Under the pieces are notes generated by a model. It saw nothing but the letters and a program-made list of their open reading frames with translations, searched no databases and was not told the DNA's origin. The position numbers and the translations under genes are program-made. Shown here in pieces: positions 9,501 through 18,084 of a DNA stretch of 32,541 nt. The stretch is from Acidobacteriota bacterium. GTDB taxonomy: Bacteria; Acidobacteriota; Blastocatellia; Pyrinomonadales; Pyrinomonadaceae. The stretch is taken from positions 1 to 32,541 of the forward strand of contig JADLDC010000055.1 of the NCBI GenBank assembly GCA_020846885.1. Direction: 5' to 3'. Each line of letters opens with the position of its first letter. The first letter of the stretch is position 1.

Positions 9501-10068
9501 CAGCTTCGGCGATCAGGCTTAGATTCGGCCCGTCATCCCGAGTCACCCGCGAGCCGCGTTCCAGCGCCGTATCTATCAGGAGTATCCACGGTGTATCGCC
9601 TGACCGCTCAAGCGCGGCACCGATGACCGATTCAAAACTATCAAGCGGATCAAGCGAGTCTAACTGAAACGTTTTTCCGACGGCAGCCTTCAGCTCCTCA
9701 AGCAGCGTTCCATGCGTGCCTCGACGAAGATGGGAGACCGGATAATGCCTTCGCTGAAGCCTCTGGGCGCTGAATTCAACATGCGATTCGGAAACACGGC
9801 CGCGAAGATCGGGGCTTGCGGCCAAACCGCCCAGCGTTGCGAGAAAATGGCTTTTCCCAACGCCTCGATAACCGGCCAACGCATAGGCAACACCGCGGCG
9901 CGACTGGACCGACGCAATGCCGTCCAGCCATTTGGCCATCAGGTCAGCGGTCGCATCCGTAAAATAATAATTATTCAGCGTTTCCGCCGGGTCCGCAGTA
10001 AAATCACGGATGCTCCGAAACGGACGGACCTCAACGATGTCCTTGACCTTTTCCTGAATACGTTTCAT
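6535..10068 (-). CDS. Large P-loop ATPase, BrxC/PglY/DUF6079-like
   Basis: 1177 aa. Walker A AGYRGVGKSHFLATLGGL, candidate Walker B WILLIDTALE, conserved-looking YPLHPAILEVAPYVRLYVHDFALLGF, helical C-terminus with YCNC motif. Family placement is by motif/architecture recall only. Confidence 0.65.
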   Translation of the reverse strand: MKRIQEKVKDIVEVRPFRSIRDFTADPAETLNNYYFTDATADLMAKWLDGIASVQSRRGVAYALAGYRGVGKSHFLATLGGLAASPDLRGRVSESHVEFSAQRLQRRHYPVSHLRRGTHGTLLEELKAAVGKTFQLDSLDPLDSFESVIGAALERSGDTPWILLIDTALERGSRVTRDDGPNLSLIAEAARSNNIFVGVALDDDIAGADGSNAAIVRSYAIDYLDQAHLYKVVNAHVFPKDSQKQAILHDIYGYFREVLPSFRWSEQKFSALYPLHPAILEVAPYVRLYVHDFALLGFASEAGEKILGRPANSLIALDEVYDNAENGLRKIDDLQEAFAAYDAINTTVVNKIPVMQRLQAKLILKALLLLSLDGQGGTASDICASELIFDESDPDRAIATVDELLRTFAEALPNDFRVVAEDGLEPRYSFKVSSKENLNNALTEAVMQVSADTVPNVLRRVFQERFPEAAPAGEGSEQKEGVIELELTWRGARRKGAIVWPGSSIDGLGPWADWQVAIQFDGAAAADGAGQGDIARVIWKPDPLRPDEVDKLRSYHVLVSNADLREKYSEQIRASVHAHSMAAEKILTRSFLEDGQITIDGFDYNFTEEARAAQALSDVFASMLEPLFETRYPSHPYFTREIETDDVASIVTDVYNGTRRVLADVQSRAQTFAFPLGLVQLEGTSFVPESHERLGALAISREVLSLVEASGDAPVGLSDIYSALKQPPYGLGLAAQQMLITALVAERYIEFVTATGNRINRRSLDLKIIWEDIVGVAKPVETSASGESLKRWAKLFVKDAPFESLNRPSDREELTNAFAAWAAEWESARILERFQELPEDILNVQTWRLASRITRSFGAVAETIRKAAAGTAPLEDCLERVAEAFGGSESDFVEVERQIDTLTSFVRTAGLREEARIYVAASEATEVEEIESLRERLLSLIDAANADPNENINRELGYAWDKFRRAYAEHFQARHNKIMNSPERKAKLNETLKSEEWAEFDILSKLPGFDQRFAAASALFRVEIAGLDCTVDPLPLLERQPYCNCRFSLNGTSQAELLPAAFNDNLRAGLASFRRILGKNGEDLARSIERLAEKKNDADLEAACHEVAASLRSGREIPRFNDLQLKILVEVLTDNASEERPPARSEPSSTLKITDPSQSFREVITPEHTDDPILLNV

Positions 10069-10407
10069 TTCTTGCTCAGTTCAACTATGAGGGAGGCAAA
10101 GAGTGCCCAGCGGACAAAGCAGCGTTGGCAGGTAGAGAATAGATACAAAATTGGCCATTCAATCGATGGCATTGCCATTTTACCAGCTTTTTTGGGTAAA
10201 CGAAAGAGTTTTCTGGTTGATGGCACTATAAGGAACCCTTGGATCCGATCCCGTGGACCTAAGTTGCAGATCCGCACTCAAGATAGAGCAAGTTTTTTCG
10301 CTTTTCGCAACTTTTTTGTCCGAGTACGCATCATAAAGGCGTTGATTTCTATACATGTTAGGTTTAAGGTTAAGGTGAGGCGCCGAAAAGCCGCCATTGG
10401 AGGCAAA

Positions 10408-11583
10408 ATGATCCAGGAGCAATCAATTCGCAAGTTGTTATCTTCCTTAGTGCTCAGCACGCTCATGCTGGGCACTTTTTCACTGCTTCCAACGGCCGTT
10501 TCGGCTCAGCAGAAGGACAAGAAGCCGGCAAAGGCATCAGCCAAATCCGGCCCCAAAGCTCCTGAGACGGCCCCAACGCCTGAACCCGCAAAGCCGCTGT
10601 CAGACAAGGAGAATCCGGCGTTGATCGGTAAGCGTAAGATCAACAGCGGGACCGACAAATTCTTTGGCTGGCTGGGCGGATCGCAGGAGAAAGAATTGGC
10701 GATCGGGCGGCAGCTTGCGGCCCAGGTCGAACAGCAGGCAAAGATGGTCGAAGATCCGATGATCACCGAGTATGTGAACCGGGTCGGCCAGAACATCGTC
10801 CTTCATTCTGACGCAAAAGTGCCGTTCACCATCAAGGTCATTGACAGCGACGAGGTGAACGCCTTTGCACTCCCCGGCGGATTCTTTTTTGTCAACAAAG
10901 GCCTTATCCTGGCTGCGGACAACGAAGCCGAACTTGCCGGCGTGATGGCACACGAGATCGCCCACGTGGCGGCCCGGCACGCTATGGAAAATCAGGGCAA
11001 AGGCACGTTTATCAACTACGCGTCGCTGGCTGGAATAATTTTTGGCGGCCCGATCATCAGCCAGGTACTCTACAACGGCGGCGGTATTATGTCCGCATTG
11101 GCAGGCCTGAAGTTCACGCGCGGAGCCGAGACCGAAGCTGACAGCCTGGGCGTGCAGTATCTTTATGCCTCAGGCTACGACCCGCAGGCGATGTCAACGA
11201 TGTTTGAGAAGCTCGCATCCAAGAACAAGAAGAAAGCAGGCACGATCCAAAAACTGTTCTCGACGCATCCACAGTCGCTCGATCGCCGCGATGCGAGCAT
11301 GGCCCTTGTCGCGAGATTCCCGGAAAAGGAAGAATATGTGATAAGCACCTCGGAATTTCAGCGTGTCAAGGCCCATCTGCTAAAAGTCACCAACGCGAAG
11401 GCAAATATTATTGCGGACTATGACGAAGAGGACAACGCACGGCCAACCCTGAAAAAACGTCAGCCGGATGCCCCGGATGCTGATACTGATTCTGGAAGTT
11501 CAAGCTCTTCGTCTTCGGATGGGCCGCCCAAGCTAAAGCGACGCGACGTCGAGCCGCAGGCGTCCCCAACACCGGAGCAATAG
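10408..11583 (+). CDS. M48-family metalloprotease, exported
   Basis: In-frame ATG at 10408 preceded by ggaggc. N-terminal signal peptide (...LSTLMLGTFSLLPTAVSAQQ), HEIAHVAARHA (HExxH), downstream EtEADSLGVQY. The 623-aa ORF from 9712 is an over-extension. Confidence 0.92.
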   Translation: MIQEQSIRKLLSSLVLSTLMLGTFSLLPTAVSAQQKDKKPAKASAKSGPKAPETAPTPEPAKPLSDKENPALIGKRKINSGTDKFFGWLGGSQEKELAIGRQLAAQVEQQAKMVEDPMITEYVNRVGQNIVLHSDAKVPFTIKVIDSDEVNAFALPGGFFFVNKGLILAADNEAELAGVMAHEIAHVAARHAMENQGKGTFINYASLAGIIFGGPIISQVLYNGGGIMSALAGLKFTRGAETEADSLGVQYLYASGYDPQAMSTMFEKLASKNKKKAGTIQKLFSTHPQSLDRRDASMALVARFPEKEEYVISTSEFQRVKAHLLKVTNAKANIIADYDEEDNARPTLKKRQPDAPDADTDSGSSSSSSSDGPPKLKRRDVEPQASPTPEQ

Positions 11584-11599
11584 TTCCCGATCATGCTGA

Positions 11600-11641
11600 T
11601 CAAATAGAAAAGGCCGCCGCAAGACGGTCTTTTCTATTTGA
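11600..11641. terminator. Bidirectional intrinsic terminator hairpin
   Basis: tcaaatagaaaaggccg (11600-11616) pairs with cggtcttttctatttga (11625-11641), 16/17 bp plus one G-U, 8-nt loop, between convergent genes. Confidence 0.85.
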
Positions 11642-11664
11642 CAAAATGAAAAGCGAACTTGAGT

Positions 11665-13728
11665 TCACCGGCCGAGTTTCTTTTTTATCCGGCCGGCATC
11701 ATCTGCGTCCGCTGACATTCGGAGGGCCGCCTCCCACATCATCTTCGCCCTTTCCAGGTCCTTCTTTTGCCGGTAGAGGTCGCCCAGGTGTTCGCGGATA
11801 GTTCCGGAATCGGGATCCATCCTGGCCGCCTCCAAGAGATACTTCTCAGCCTCATCAAGCCGGCCAAGTCCGAAATAGGCCCAGCCGAGGCTGTCAAGAT
11901 AGGACGGATTCTCAGGGTCAACCTTCAACGCCTTCGAGATCATACGCACCGCCTCGTCTAATTTCTCGCTGCGTTCGGTGAGAAAGAATCCAAGGTTATT
12001 GAGCGCCATCGGGTTGCCCGGCGTTTCGGCCAGGACCTCTCGCAGAACCCGCTCGGCGGCCGCGGTATCACCGCTTGTCTGAAGCGCGGTTGCGAGTGTT
12101 GTTTTTGCTATTTGCCGTCGCTCTGCTCCGGCCGCCGCCGACAATGCCTGGTTTGCGGCCGCTATCGCGTCACGGCCACGCTTGGCACGAGTGTAAAGAT
12201 TCGAAATGAACAGCAGGTCCGAGAATTCGTCAGCGGGCGACACGATAACGGTTTCGCCTCCGCCGGCCGTTTCAGTCGTGGCCTTTGGCCCTTTGCTTTT
12301 CTTTATCAGTTCAACCGCCGCATCGACTTGGCCAAGATCGACCAGCAACGTCGCCTCCATCCGCATCAGGCTGACGTCGTTCGGCCTTCGCGTCCTGGCT
12401 CCCCGTATCACTGAGAGTGCCTCGCGGACCTCGCCCTGCTTCCAGAGGAACATCGCCAATTGACTATCCGCAAAAGCATCGTCTTTCCCGAGCAGCTTTC
12501 GCGCCCTTTCAATGTACGCCTTTACGTCTGCGGGCTTGTTGGCCAGCTTGCTAACATGGATCAGCTTTTCAAAAACAAGCTGGACAAAATCTCTGTCCGC
12601 ATCCCTTACCGGCCCCAACGCCGGGATCGAGCGCAGGGTCAGAGCATTTTCGAGTGCCGCCGTAGTGTCGGCATACCTGTCTTTTTTCAAATACAGGTCA
12701 GAGAGCGAAACGGCCAATGTCGAGGCTGACCTAGCGTCACCGTTTGCGAGAGAGGCGATGTTTCGCTTTAGCAGCGCGACCGCATCATCAAAATGCCCGA
12801 CGCGCCCCTGAAGCCGTGCAAGCGTATCAATAAGCGATACATTCTTTGGGTTGGCATAGATCGCCTGCTGCAGTGCTCCGATGGCGGCCGGAGCCTTGTC
12901 CGCTTCGATCGAACCGGCAATATCACTCAGTAAAGTGATCGCTTCCGTATTTTCTGGATCATCGGCGATGAGATCGCTCAGAATGCCGGCGGCCTCTCCC
13001 TGCCGTTCCGCCTTTGTAAGCGTGGCCGCAAGTTTAAGGTTGGCCGTTTCCGGCGAAAGGCTAGTCCCGCCCATCGTGCCTTCGTAAAACCCGACATCGG
13101 TCGGCGTAAAGGCCGAAACCCATTGCCGTAATGCGCTGATCTGTTGGTCAAGATCATTGCGCGCATCGGCAAATGCCGCAAGGAATGCCCATGCTTCCGC
13201 GCTTCGCGGGTCCAGCCGTGCGACCTCGCGCCATTCCGCCCGGGCCTTGTCGGCAAATGCGCTATCCATCGGGCCGTTATTCAGACGGCTCTTGGCGGTG
13301 TACAGGCGGGCGAGGATGCGATGGCCGCCTATGTTGTCCCGGTCGGCCTTTACCGCCAGGCCGCCCTGCAGTATTCCTTCTTCGATATCGCGCGGAGGCA
13401 CGGCGACAGCAAGCTGTGCAAGTGCTGTATGGCCCTCGGCAAGCGTCGGGTCCAATGTGACCGAAGCCTGAAACGCATCCATCGCGAGCTTTCTCGCGTT
13501 TGCCCGACCGGCCTGAGATTGCATCCGCTGGAGCCGCCACATATGCCGCTGGCCCTCGAAAAGCTTTGTAAGGGCCTGTTCCCGCCGCACGCGCGCGTCG
13601 GCCGAGGGCTGGGCGACTTGCGTTTCAGGCGTTGGTGACGGAGATTGTGCCGCGGCGGCACCATTGCCTACGATGGCCGTCACTAAGAAACAAAATGAAA
13701 ATGCCTTTGTCATAAAAAAGCGGCCCAC
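11665..13728 (-). CDS. Exported TPR-repeat protein (start more likely at MTKAFSF, 13713)
   Basis: 687 aa. Signal peptide MTKAFSFCFLVTAIVGNGAAAA, many TPR motifs (PGNPMALNNLGFFLTERSEKLDEAVRMISKALKVDPENPSYLDSLGWAYFGLGRLDEAEKYL). Confidence 0.9.
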   Translation of the reverse strand: MGRFFMTKAFSFCFLVTAIVGNGAAAAQSPSPTPETQVAQPSADARVRREQALTKLFEGQRHMWRLQRMQSQAGRANARKLAMDAFQASVTLDPTLAEGHTALAQLAVAVPPRDIEEGILQGGLAVKADRDNIGGHRILARLYTAKSRLNNGPMDSAFADKARAEWREVARLDPRSAEAWAFLAAFADARNDLDQQISALRQWVSAFTPTDVGFYEGTMGGTSLSPETANLKLAATLTKAERQGEAAGILSDLIADDPENTEAITLLSDIAGSIEADKAPAAIGALQQAIYANPKNVSLIDTLARLQGRVGHFDDAVALLKRNIASLANGDARSASTLAVSLSDLYLKKDRYADTTAALENALTLRSIPALGPVRDADRDFVQLVFEKLIHVSKLANKPADVKAYIERARKLLGKDDAFADSQLAMFLWKQGEVREALSVIRGARTRRPNDVSLMRMEATLLVDLGQVDAAVELIKKSKGPKATTETAGGGETVIVSPADEFSDLLFISNLYTRAKRGRDAIAAANQALSAAAGAERRQIAKTTLATALQTSGDTAAAERVLREVLAETPGNPMALNNLGFFLTERSEKLDEAVRMISKALKVDPENPSYLDSLGWAYFGLGRLDEAEKYLLEAARMDPDSGTIREHLGDLYRQKKDLERAKMMWEAALRMSADADDAGRIKKKLGR

Positions 13729-13740
13729 GGCCGGAGACTA

Positions 13741-13773
13741 AGCAAAAAGAGCGGCCCGAATCGAACCGCTCTT
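13741..13773 (-). terminator. Intrinsic terminator downstream of the BamD-like gene
   Basis: aagagcgg (13747-13754) / ccgctctt (13766-13773). On the minus strand the hairpin is followed by a T-tract (ccgctctttttgct). Confidence 0.75.
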
Positions 13774-13800
13774 GCAATAGAAGCTGTCCGCGTTCGTCAG

Positions 13801-15345
13801 CTACTGTTTCTTTTCGGGCGGCCCCGCGGACGCCTTTGGCTGTGTTGACGCCTGCCGCTGCGATATCACAGTCGTTAAGGCCTGCGGTATTTGATTGACC
13901 AGAATATCACCTTGATTTTCAATGATCTGATCGATAAGTTCAAATTTCTCTTCATCAAATTTGCTTGTCATCAGGACCCCGTTTTTGTCGATAGTCATTG
14001 GATAGATGCCGAAAAGCTGATTTTTGAAATTGGCAAAGAACGATGCCTTTTCCGGGGCAAGCACCTTTGCACGCACGGGGTCCGGTTCCGGTATATCGGC
14101 ACCTATCAATTTCAGCTGCTCCTTCGACTTATCTACCCATTCGCTGTTCGGGAAATCGCGAATTATCCGCTGAAAGTATCGTGCGGCCTGATCGGTCTCT
14201 TCTTCGACCAGATAGGTATTTGCCAGTTTATACAGGGCTTCGTCCATAAAGCTGAAATTCGGGTATTTGTCGAGTATCTCCCGATATCGCGACTGCGAGC
14301 CCTTCAATCCGCTCTTTCCCTGTTCAACCGACTGAGTGTAGTAATAGTTGGCAATATACAGATTGTGCAGCCCAAGATTGTCCTGAACTTCCATCAGCCG
14401 CCTTTCAGCTTCGTCCTTGAGGATCGAATTCGGATATTGTTGAAGAAGCGCCTTCAATTTTATCTCGGCACGCTTGGCCCGTGTCGCATCGCGGTCCGGA
14501 AGCCCGATCTGGCGCATTTCGGATTCGGCTATTTTCAGGACGACCCGATCGGCCAGCGGATGGGTCGGGAAGAACGTCAGCCAATCCTGATACGCGGCGA
14601 TGGCCTGAATAAGAGCGCTGGTCGAGCCTTCAAGATAGAATGAATCCGCAACCGCCAGCTTTGCCATCGGCAAATAAGGAGAATCCGGATATGTGGTGAT
14701 GATCGTCTGGAACAAAAGCCGGCCTACATCATAATTCTTCTTCCGCACTTCGCGGGTCGCCACAATAAATAGTTCGCGGTCGCGTCCGGGCGTGACCGCA
14801 CCGATCAATTCTTCGTACTCGTCCGGCCCACCGCCGCCAAAGATGCCCAAGAATTTTTTCTTTTTCTTCTTCTCGCGCGGTTTGCCGACCAATGATTCCG
14901 GATTGGCCCTGGCATTTGCCGTCTCTACAAGTACCGCATCGGCCCGGACCTGCAGATCGCCCACAGCCGCCTCAAGCTGGTCTATCTCGCTTGCCTCATA
15001 CTTTTCAGAACGGTCAAGTTTTGCGCGAAGGCCGTTCACATCCGATTGCAGCCGCGATGCTTCCTTTTCGATCGAAAGCAGCCGCGCTAAGGGGGAATCT
15101 GCATTCGCCTTGTCTTCCTTTGCGGCCTTATCGCTGTTCTCTTCTTTCAATACCGAAGCGGAACTTGCGGCCGAGCGGCGAATGGTTTCGAGCTTCTGTT
15201 TCATCACCTCGAGGCGCGTTGCCGGCGAACCGTCTCCCGGTTTGACCTGTGAAAAGCCGGCCGTCACCAAAACTGCTATGACCATAACAGCCGCGGTCAA
15301 ACTCTTAGCTTTCGAATATTTCATAACTTGATCGATCATACCCAA
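13801..15345 (-). CDS. BamD/YbgF-like TPR outer-membrane assembly lipoprotein-like protein
   Basis: 514 aa. Tandem (F/Y)Q..I..YP.SPY...A...(A/L)...Y repeats, e.g. LLFQTIITTYPDSPYLPMAKLAVADSFYLEGS and FPTHPLADRVVLKIAES. N-terminal coiled-coil. Likely start MKYSKAK at 15324. Confidence 0.8.
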   Translation of the reverse strand: MGMIDQVMKYSKAKSLTAAVMVIAVLVTAGFSQVKPGDGSPATRLEVMKQKLETIRRSAASSASVLKEENSDKAAKEDKANADSPLARLLSIEKEASRLQSDVNGLRAKLDRSEKYEASEIDQLEAAVGDLQVRADAVLVETANARANPESLVGKPREKKKKKKFLGIFGGGGPDEYEELIGAVTPGRDRELFIVATREVRKKNYDVGRLLFQTIITTYPDSPYLPMAKLAVADSFYLEGSTSALIQAIAAYQDWLTFFPTHPLADRVVLKIAESEMRQIGLPDRDATRAKRAEIKLKALLQQYPNSILKDEAERRLMEVQDNLGLHNLYIANYYYTQSVEQGKSGLKGSQSRYREILDKYPNFSFMDEALYKLANTYLVEEETDQAARYFQRIIRDFPNSEWVDKSKEQLKLIGADIPEPDPVRAKVLAPEKASFFANFKNQLFGIYPMTIDKNGVLMTSKFDEEKFELIDQIIENQGDILVNQIPQALTTVISQRQASTQPKASAGPPEKKQ

Positions 15346-16016
15346 ACCGTTCCTTTTTCGAGCAGCTCCCGGACGGATCCCGCAGGCGACGGCTTTCCAT
15401 ATATCGCCGAACCTGCAACCAGGATGTCAGCGCCAGCCTCGACGACCTCCAGAATATTGCCCTCATCGATGCCGCCGTCGACCTCGATCCGCGTCGGCAG
15501 CCCGCGGGCGTCTATCATCTGCTTTAGCCGGCGCACCTTTTCGACTGACGTCGGGATAAAAGCCTGACCGCCAAAGCCGGGATTTACCGACATTATCAAA
15601 ACAAAATCCGCAAACGGCAACGCTTCGTCCAACGCTCCCAGCGGCGTTGCCGGGTTGACGGCTATACCGGCCTTCGCCCCAGCCGACCTTATTGACGAAA
15701 GCGTCCGGTGAAGATGAGCATCCGCTTCAACATGGACAGAAACCATATCGGCCCCGGCCTTGACGAACTGTTCGGCGTACGTGCCCGGATCGGTGATCAT
15801 CAAATGGCAATCGATCGTCATTTTCGTCACCCTTCTGAGCGACCGAACGACCGGAAGGCCGATGGTGATATTCGGCACAAAGTGCCCATCCATCACATCG
15901 ACATGGAGCACCGTTGCACCGCCTTCTTCAACAGCGTTGATCTCATCCGCCAGACGCGCAAAATCGGCGGACAAGATGGATGGGGCAATTTCAAACATTC
16001 TGCAGTTATCCTTCAC
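15336..16016 (-). CDS. rpe: Ribulose-phosphate 3-epimerase (start probably MFEIAPS, 15998)
   Basis: IAPSILSADFARLADEI, VLHVDVMDGHFVPNITIGLPVV, SVNPGFGGQAFI, IEVDGGI. Confidence 0.97.
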   Translation of the reverse strand: MKDNCRMFEIAPSILSADFARLADEINAVEEGGATVLHVDVMDGHFVPNITIGLPVVRSLRRVTKMTIDCHLMITDPGTYAEQFVKAGADMVSVHVEADAHLHRTLSSIRSAGAKAGIAVNPATPLGALDEALPFADFVLIMSVNPGFGGQAFIPTSVEKVRRLKQMIDARGLPTRIEVDGGIDEGNILEVVEAGADILVAGSAIYGKPSPAGSVRELLEKGTVWV

Positions 16017-16055
16017 TTTGTTGCCGGTATCTACGCCTCGGTTGCACTGCCCGAT

Positions 16056-16736
16056 CTACTGGCCCGGCTGAATTCTTTTTCGGCTCTCGCCTGCCGTAGG
16101 TTTTGTCTTTGGGGGCGGCGCCGGCTGCTTGGGCTCCGGCTTGACCGAGGTGTTCTTATTTCCCTTTTCGCCGGGTTCTTTCAGCTGTTCTGTGTCCTTT
16201 TTATCGCTATCGGCGGATTTGGTGTTGGACTTTTCATCCGAATCAGCGTCTGGGCTCGACACATCCGTATTCACATCGCGGGTCGTATCGGCCTTTTTCT
16301 TTGTATTTGAGTTTGAATTCGGCCTCTTTTTCGGTTTGTCCGAGATCATGTCCTCGATCGTCTTGGTGTCGTCAGTTTCCAGGTCCTTGATCAACGACTT
16401 GGGGGCATCGTCACCTTCGGCTCCGGCCTTGCTTACAACAACGAAAATCAGTTGGCCCGATTTTACAGTTTCCCCGGCTTTCGGGGCTTGTTCCAGCACA
16501 GTATTTATCCGCTCAGTACTCGGACGGTCCGCGCGCCTTTTGATCTTCAGGCCAAGCGCCGCAAGTTCTTTTTCACTCTCAAAAAAGTCCTTGCCGGTTA
16601 TTTCGGGGACAGTTATCTCCTTGCCGGAGAGCGACATATAGACGACACCGGCCGCCGTTCCGAGAAACGCCGCCAGCAAGGCGGCGACCACCGCCAGCTT
16701 GCCTATCGCTGAAATACCTGCTTTTGCAAATCCCAC
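16056..16736 (-). CDS. PASTA-domain membrane protein lacking a kinase domain
   Basis: 226 aa. N-terminal TM segment, PASTA-like ITVPEITGKDFFESEKELAALGLKIKRRADRPSTERINTVLEQAPKAGETVKSGQLIFVVVSKG-type domain, then a charged low-complexity tail. Confidence 0.85.
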   Translation of the reverse strand: MGFAKAGISAIGKLAVVAALLAAFLGTAAGVVYMSLSGKEITVPEITGKDFFESEKELAALGLKIKRRADRPSTERINTVLEQAPKAGETVKSGQLIFVVVSKAGAEGDDAPKSLIKDLETDDTKTIEDMISDKPKKRPNSNSNTKKKADTTRDVNTDVSSPDADSDEKSNTKSADSDKKDTEQLKEPGEKGNKNTSVKPEPKQPAPPPKTKPTAGESRKRIQPGQ

Positions 16737-16794
16737 GTACGACTGCTCCTAAAAACAACTTTCAAGTCTAGCATTATACGGGAAACAGGCAAAT

Positions 16795-18084
16795 TCAACT
16801 TTGCCTAATGCGTTCTAATGCGGCAATGAAAAATCCATCCATTCCGTCGATGTCGGGCCGCGTTCTGGCATAGCCCGCTTCTGTAATGTGCGACGCCGGA
16901 ACACTCGGCTGTACCAGGCGAAAAGAAGATTCGGCCGCAATGAATTCATCAACAACCTGTTCACCCTCTTCAACCTCGAGCGAGCAGGTCGAATAAATGA
17001 GCGATCCGCCCTCTTTGACGAGGTTGGATGCGTTCTTCAATATCCTGAGTTGTTTCTTCGATAATTCCGCCGGGTCGCCGGGTCGAATAAAGTACCGCAG
17101 TTCGGGGTTGTGCCGGATGGTACCGGTGCCGGTACACGGGGCATCGACGAGAACGGAATCAAACGCCTTCCCTCTGAACGGCATCGTCGTTTCAGCGTCA
17201 TACTGAACGACTGCCGCGTCTGTAACTCCCTGAGATCGCAAATTTTCAAGCAGAAAACGGGTCCGGTGCGAATAAATGTCACCCGCAACGGGAAACACAC
17301 TGGCATTCAAGGCCGCGATCTGCGTCACCTTGCTTCCGGGAGAAGCACATACATCCAAAAAACTTCCGCCAAACGGTATATCGACCGCGGCCGCCACAAG
17401 CTGTGAGCCTTCATCCTGAAAGTAAATAAGGCCGTCAGCAGATGCGGCGGACAATTTGGGAGTCATTTTATCCACAAGGAAGCATCCCGGAACGCTGCTC
17501 GAAGGCCTGGTCCCGGCAAACGAAAGATCAGCGGGCGCACGCGCGGTCAACCTAAACGACAAAGCCGATTCCGTATTGTTAGCTTCGGCAAGCCTGGCCG
17601 TCTCGTCGGCCCCGAATTGATTGGCCCATTTTTCGATCAGCCATCGCGGATGCGAGGACTCAATAGAAATGCGCTCGATCTCGTCCGCAAGGTTTGAGTA
17701 CTCCGGCTTTTGCTTTGCACGACGCAATATGGCATTCACCATTGTGCGGGCTGACGACTTTTTTGCCCGATGCACAAGTTCTACACTCTCGTTCACGGCC
17801 GAGTGTGCCGGAACCTTATCTAAGAACCACAACTGGAACAGGCCAAGCCGCAGGCTGACGTGGACGGCCAGATCGAGGTTCTTTGATCTCGCCGCGCCGT
17901 TGATGTAATGGTCCAAAAATAGCTGCCGCCGCAGTACGCCCAGAGTGAGCCTATGGCAAAGCGCCCGGTCACGCGGAGTAAGCTGCTTTTCGTACTCAGG
18001 GAGTAGAATGGATGAGAACGCCCGGTCTCTTTCGATCTTCAGTAGGATGTCGAATGCCGCCGATCGGGCCGGAGAGATCTTCAT
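16795..18084 (-). CDS. rsmB: 16S rRNA (cytosine(967)-C(5))-methyltransferase
   Basis: NusB-like N-terminus; catalytic VDAPCTGTGTIRHNPELRY and IYSTCSLEVEEGEQVV; SAM motif FLDVCASPGSKVTQIA. Confidence 0.95.
   Translation of the reverse strand: MKISPARSAAFDILLKIERDRAFSSILLPEYEKQLTPRDRALCHRLTLGVLRRQLFLDHYINGAARSKNLDLAVHVSLRLGLFQLWFLDKVPAHSAVNESVELVHRAKKSSARTMVNAILRRAKQKPEYSNLADEIERISIESSHPRWLIEKWANQFGADETARLAEANNTESALSFRLTARAPADLSFAGTRPSSSVPGCFLVDKMTPKLSAASADGLIYFQDEGSQLVAAAVDIPFGGSFLDVCASPGSKVTQIAALNASVFPVAGDIYSHRTRFLLENLRSQGVTDAAVVQYDAETTMPFRGKAFDSVLVDAPCTGTGTIRHNPELRYFIRPGDPAELSKKQLRILKNASNLVKEGGSLIYSTCSLEVEEGEQVVDEFIAAESSFRLVQPSVPASHITEAGYARTRPDIDGMDGFFIAALERIRQS

Noticed and set aside
6535-10068. 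Calling a complete BREX or other defence island around the ATPase
   Set aside because: No methyltransferase, PglZ, BrxL, nuclease, toxin or integrase visible; neighbours are housekeeping genes.
9712-10407. N-terminal 232-aa extension of the M48 protease ORF
   Set aside because: It runs antisense through the ATPase N-terminus. The ATG at 10408 has an RBS and a signal peptide immediately follows.
13891-14643. 250-aa + ORF
   Set aside because: Antisense to the BamD-like TPR gene; no domain signal.
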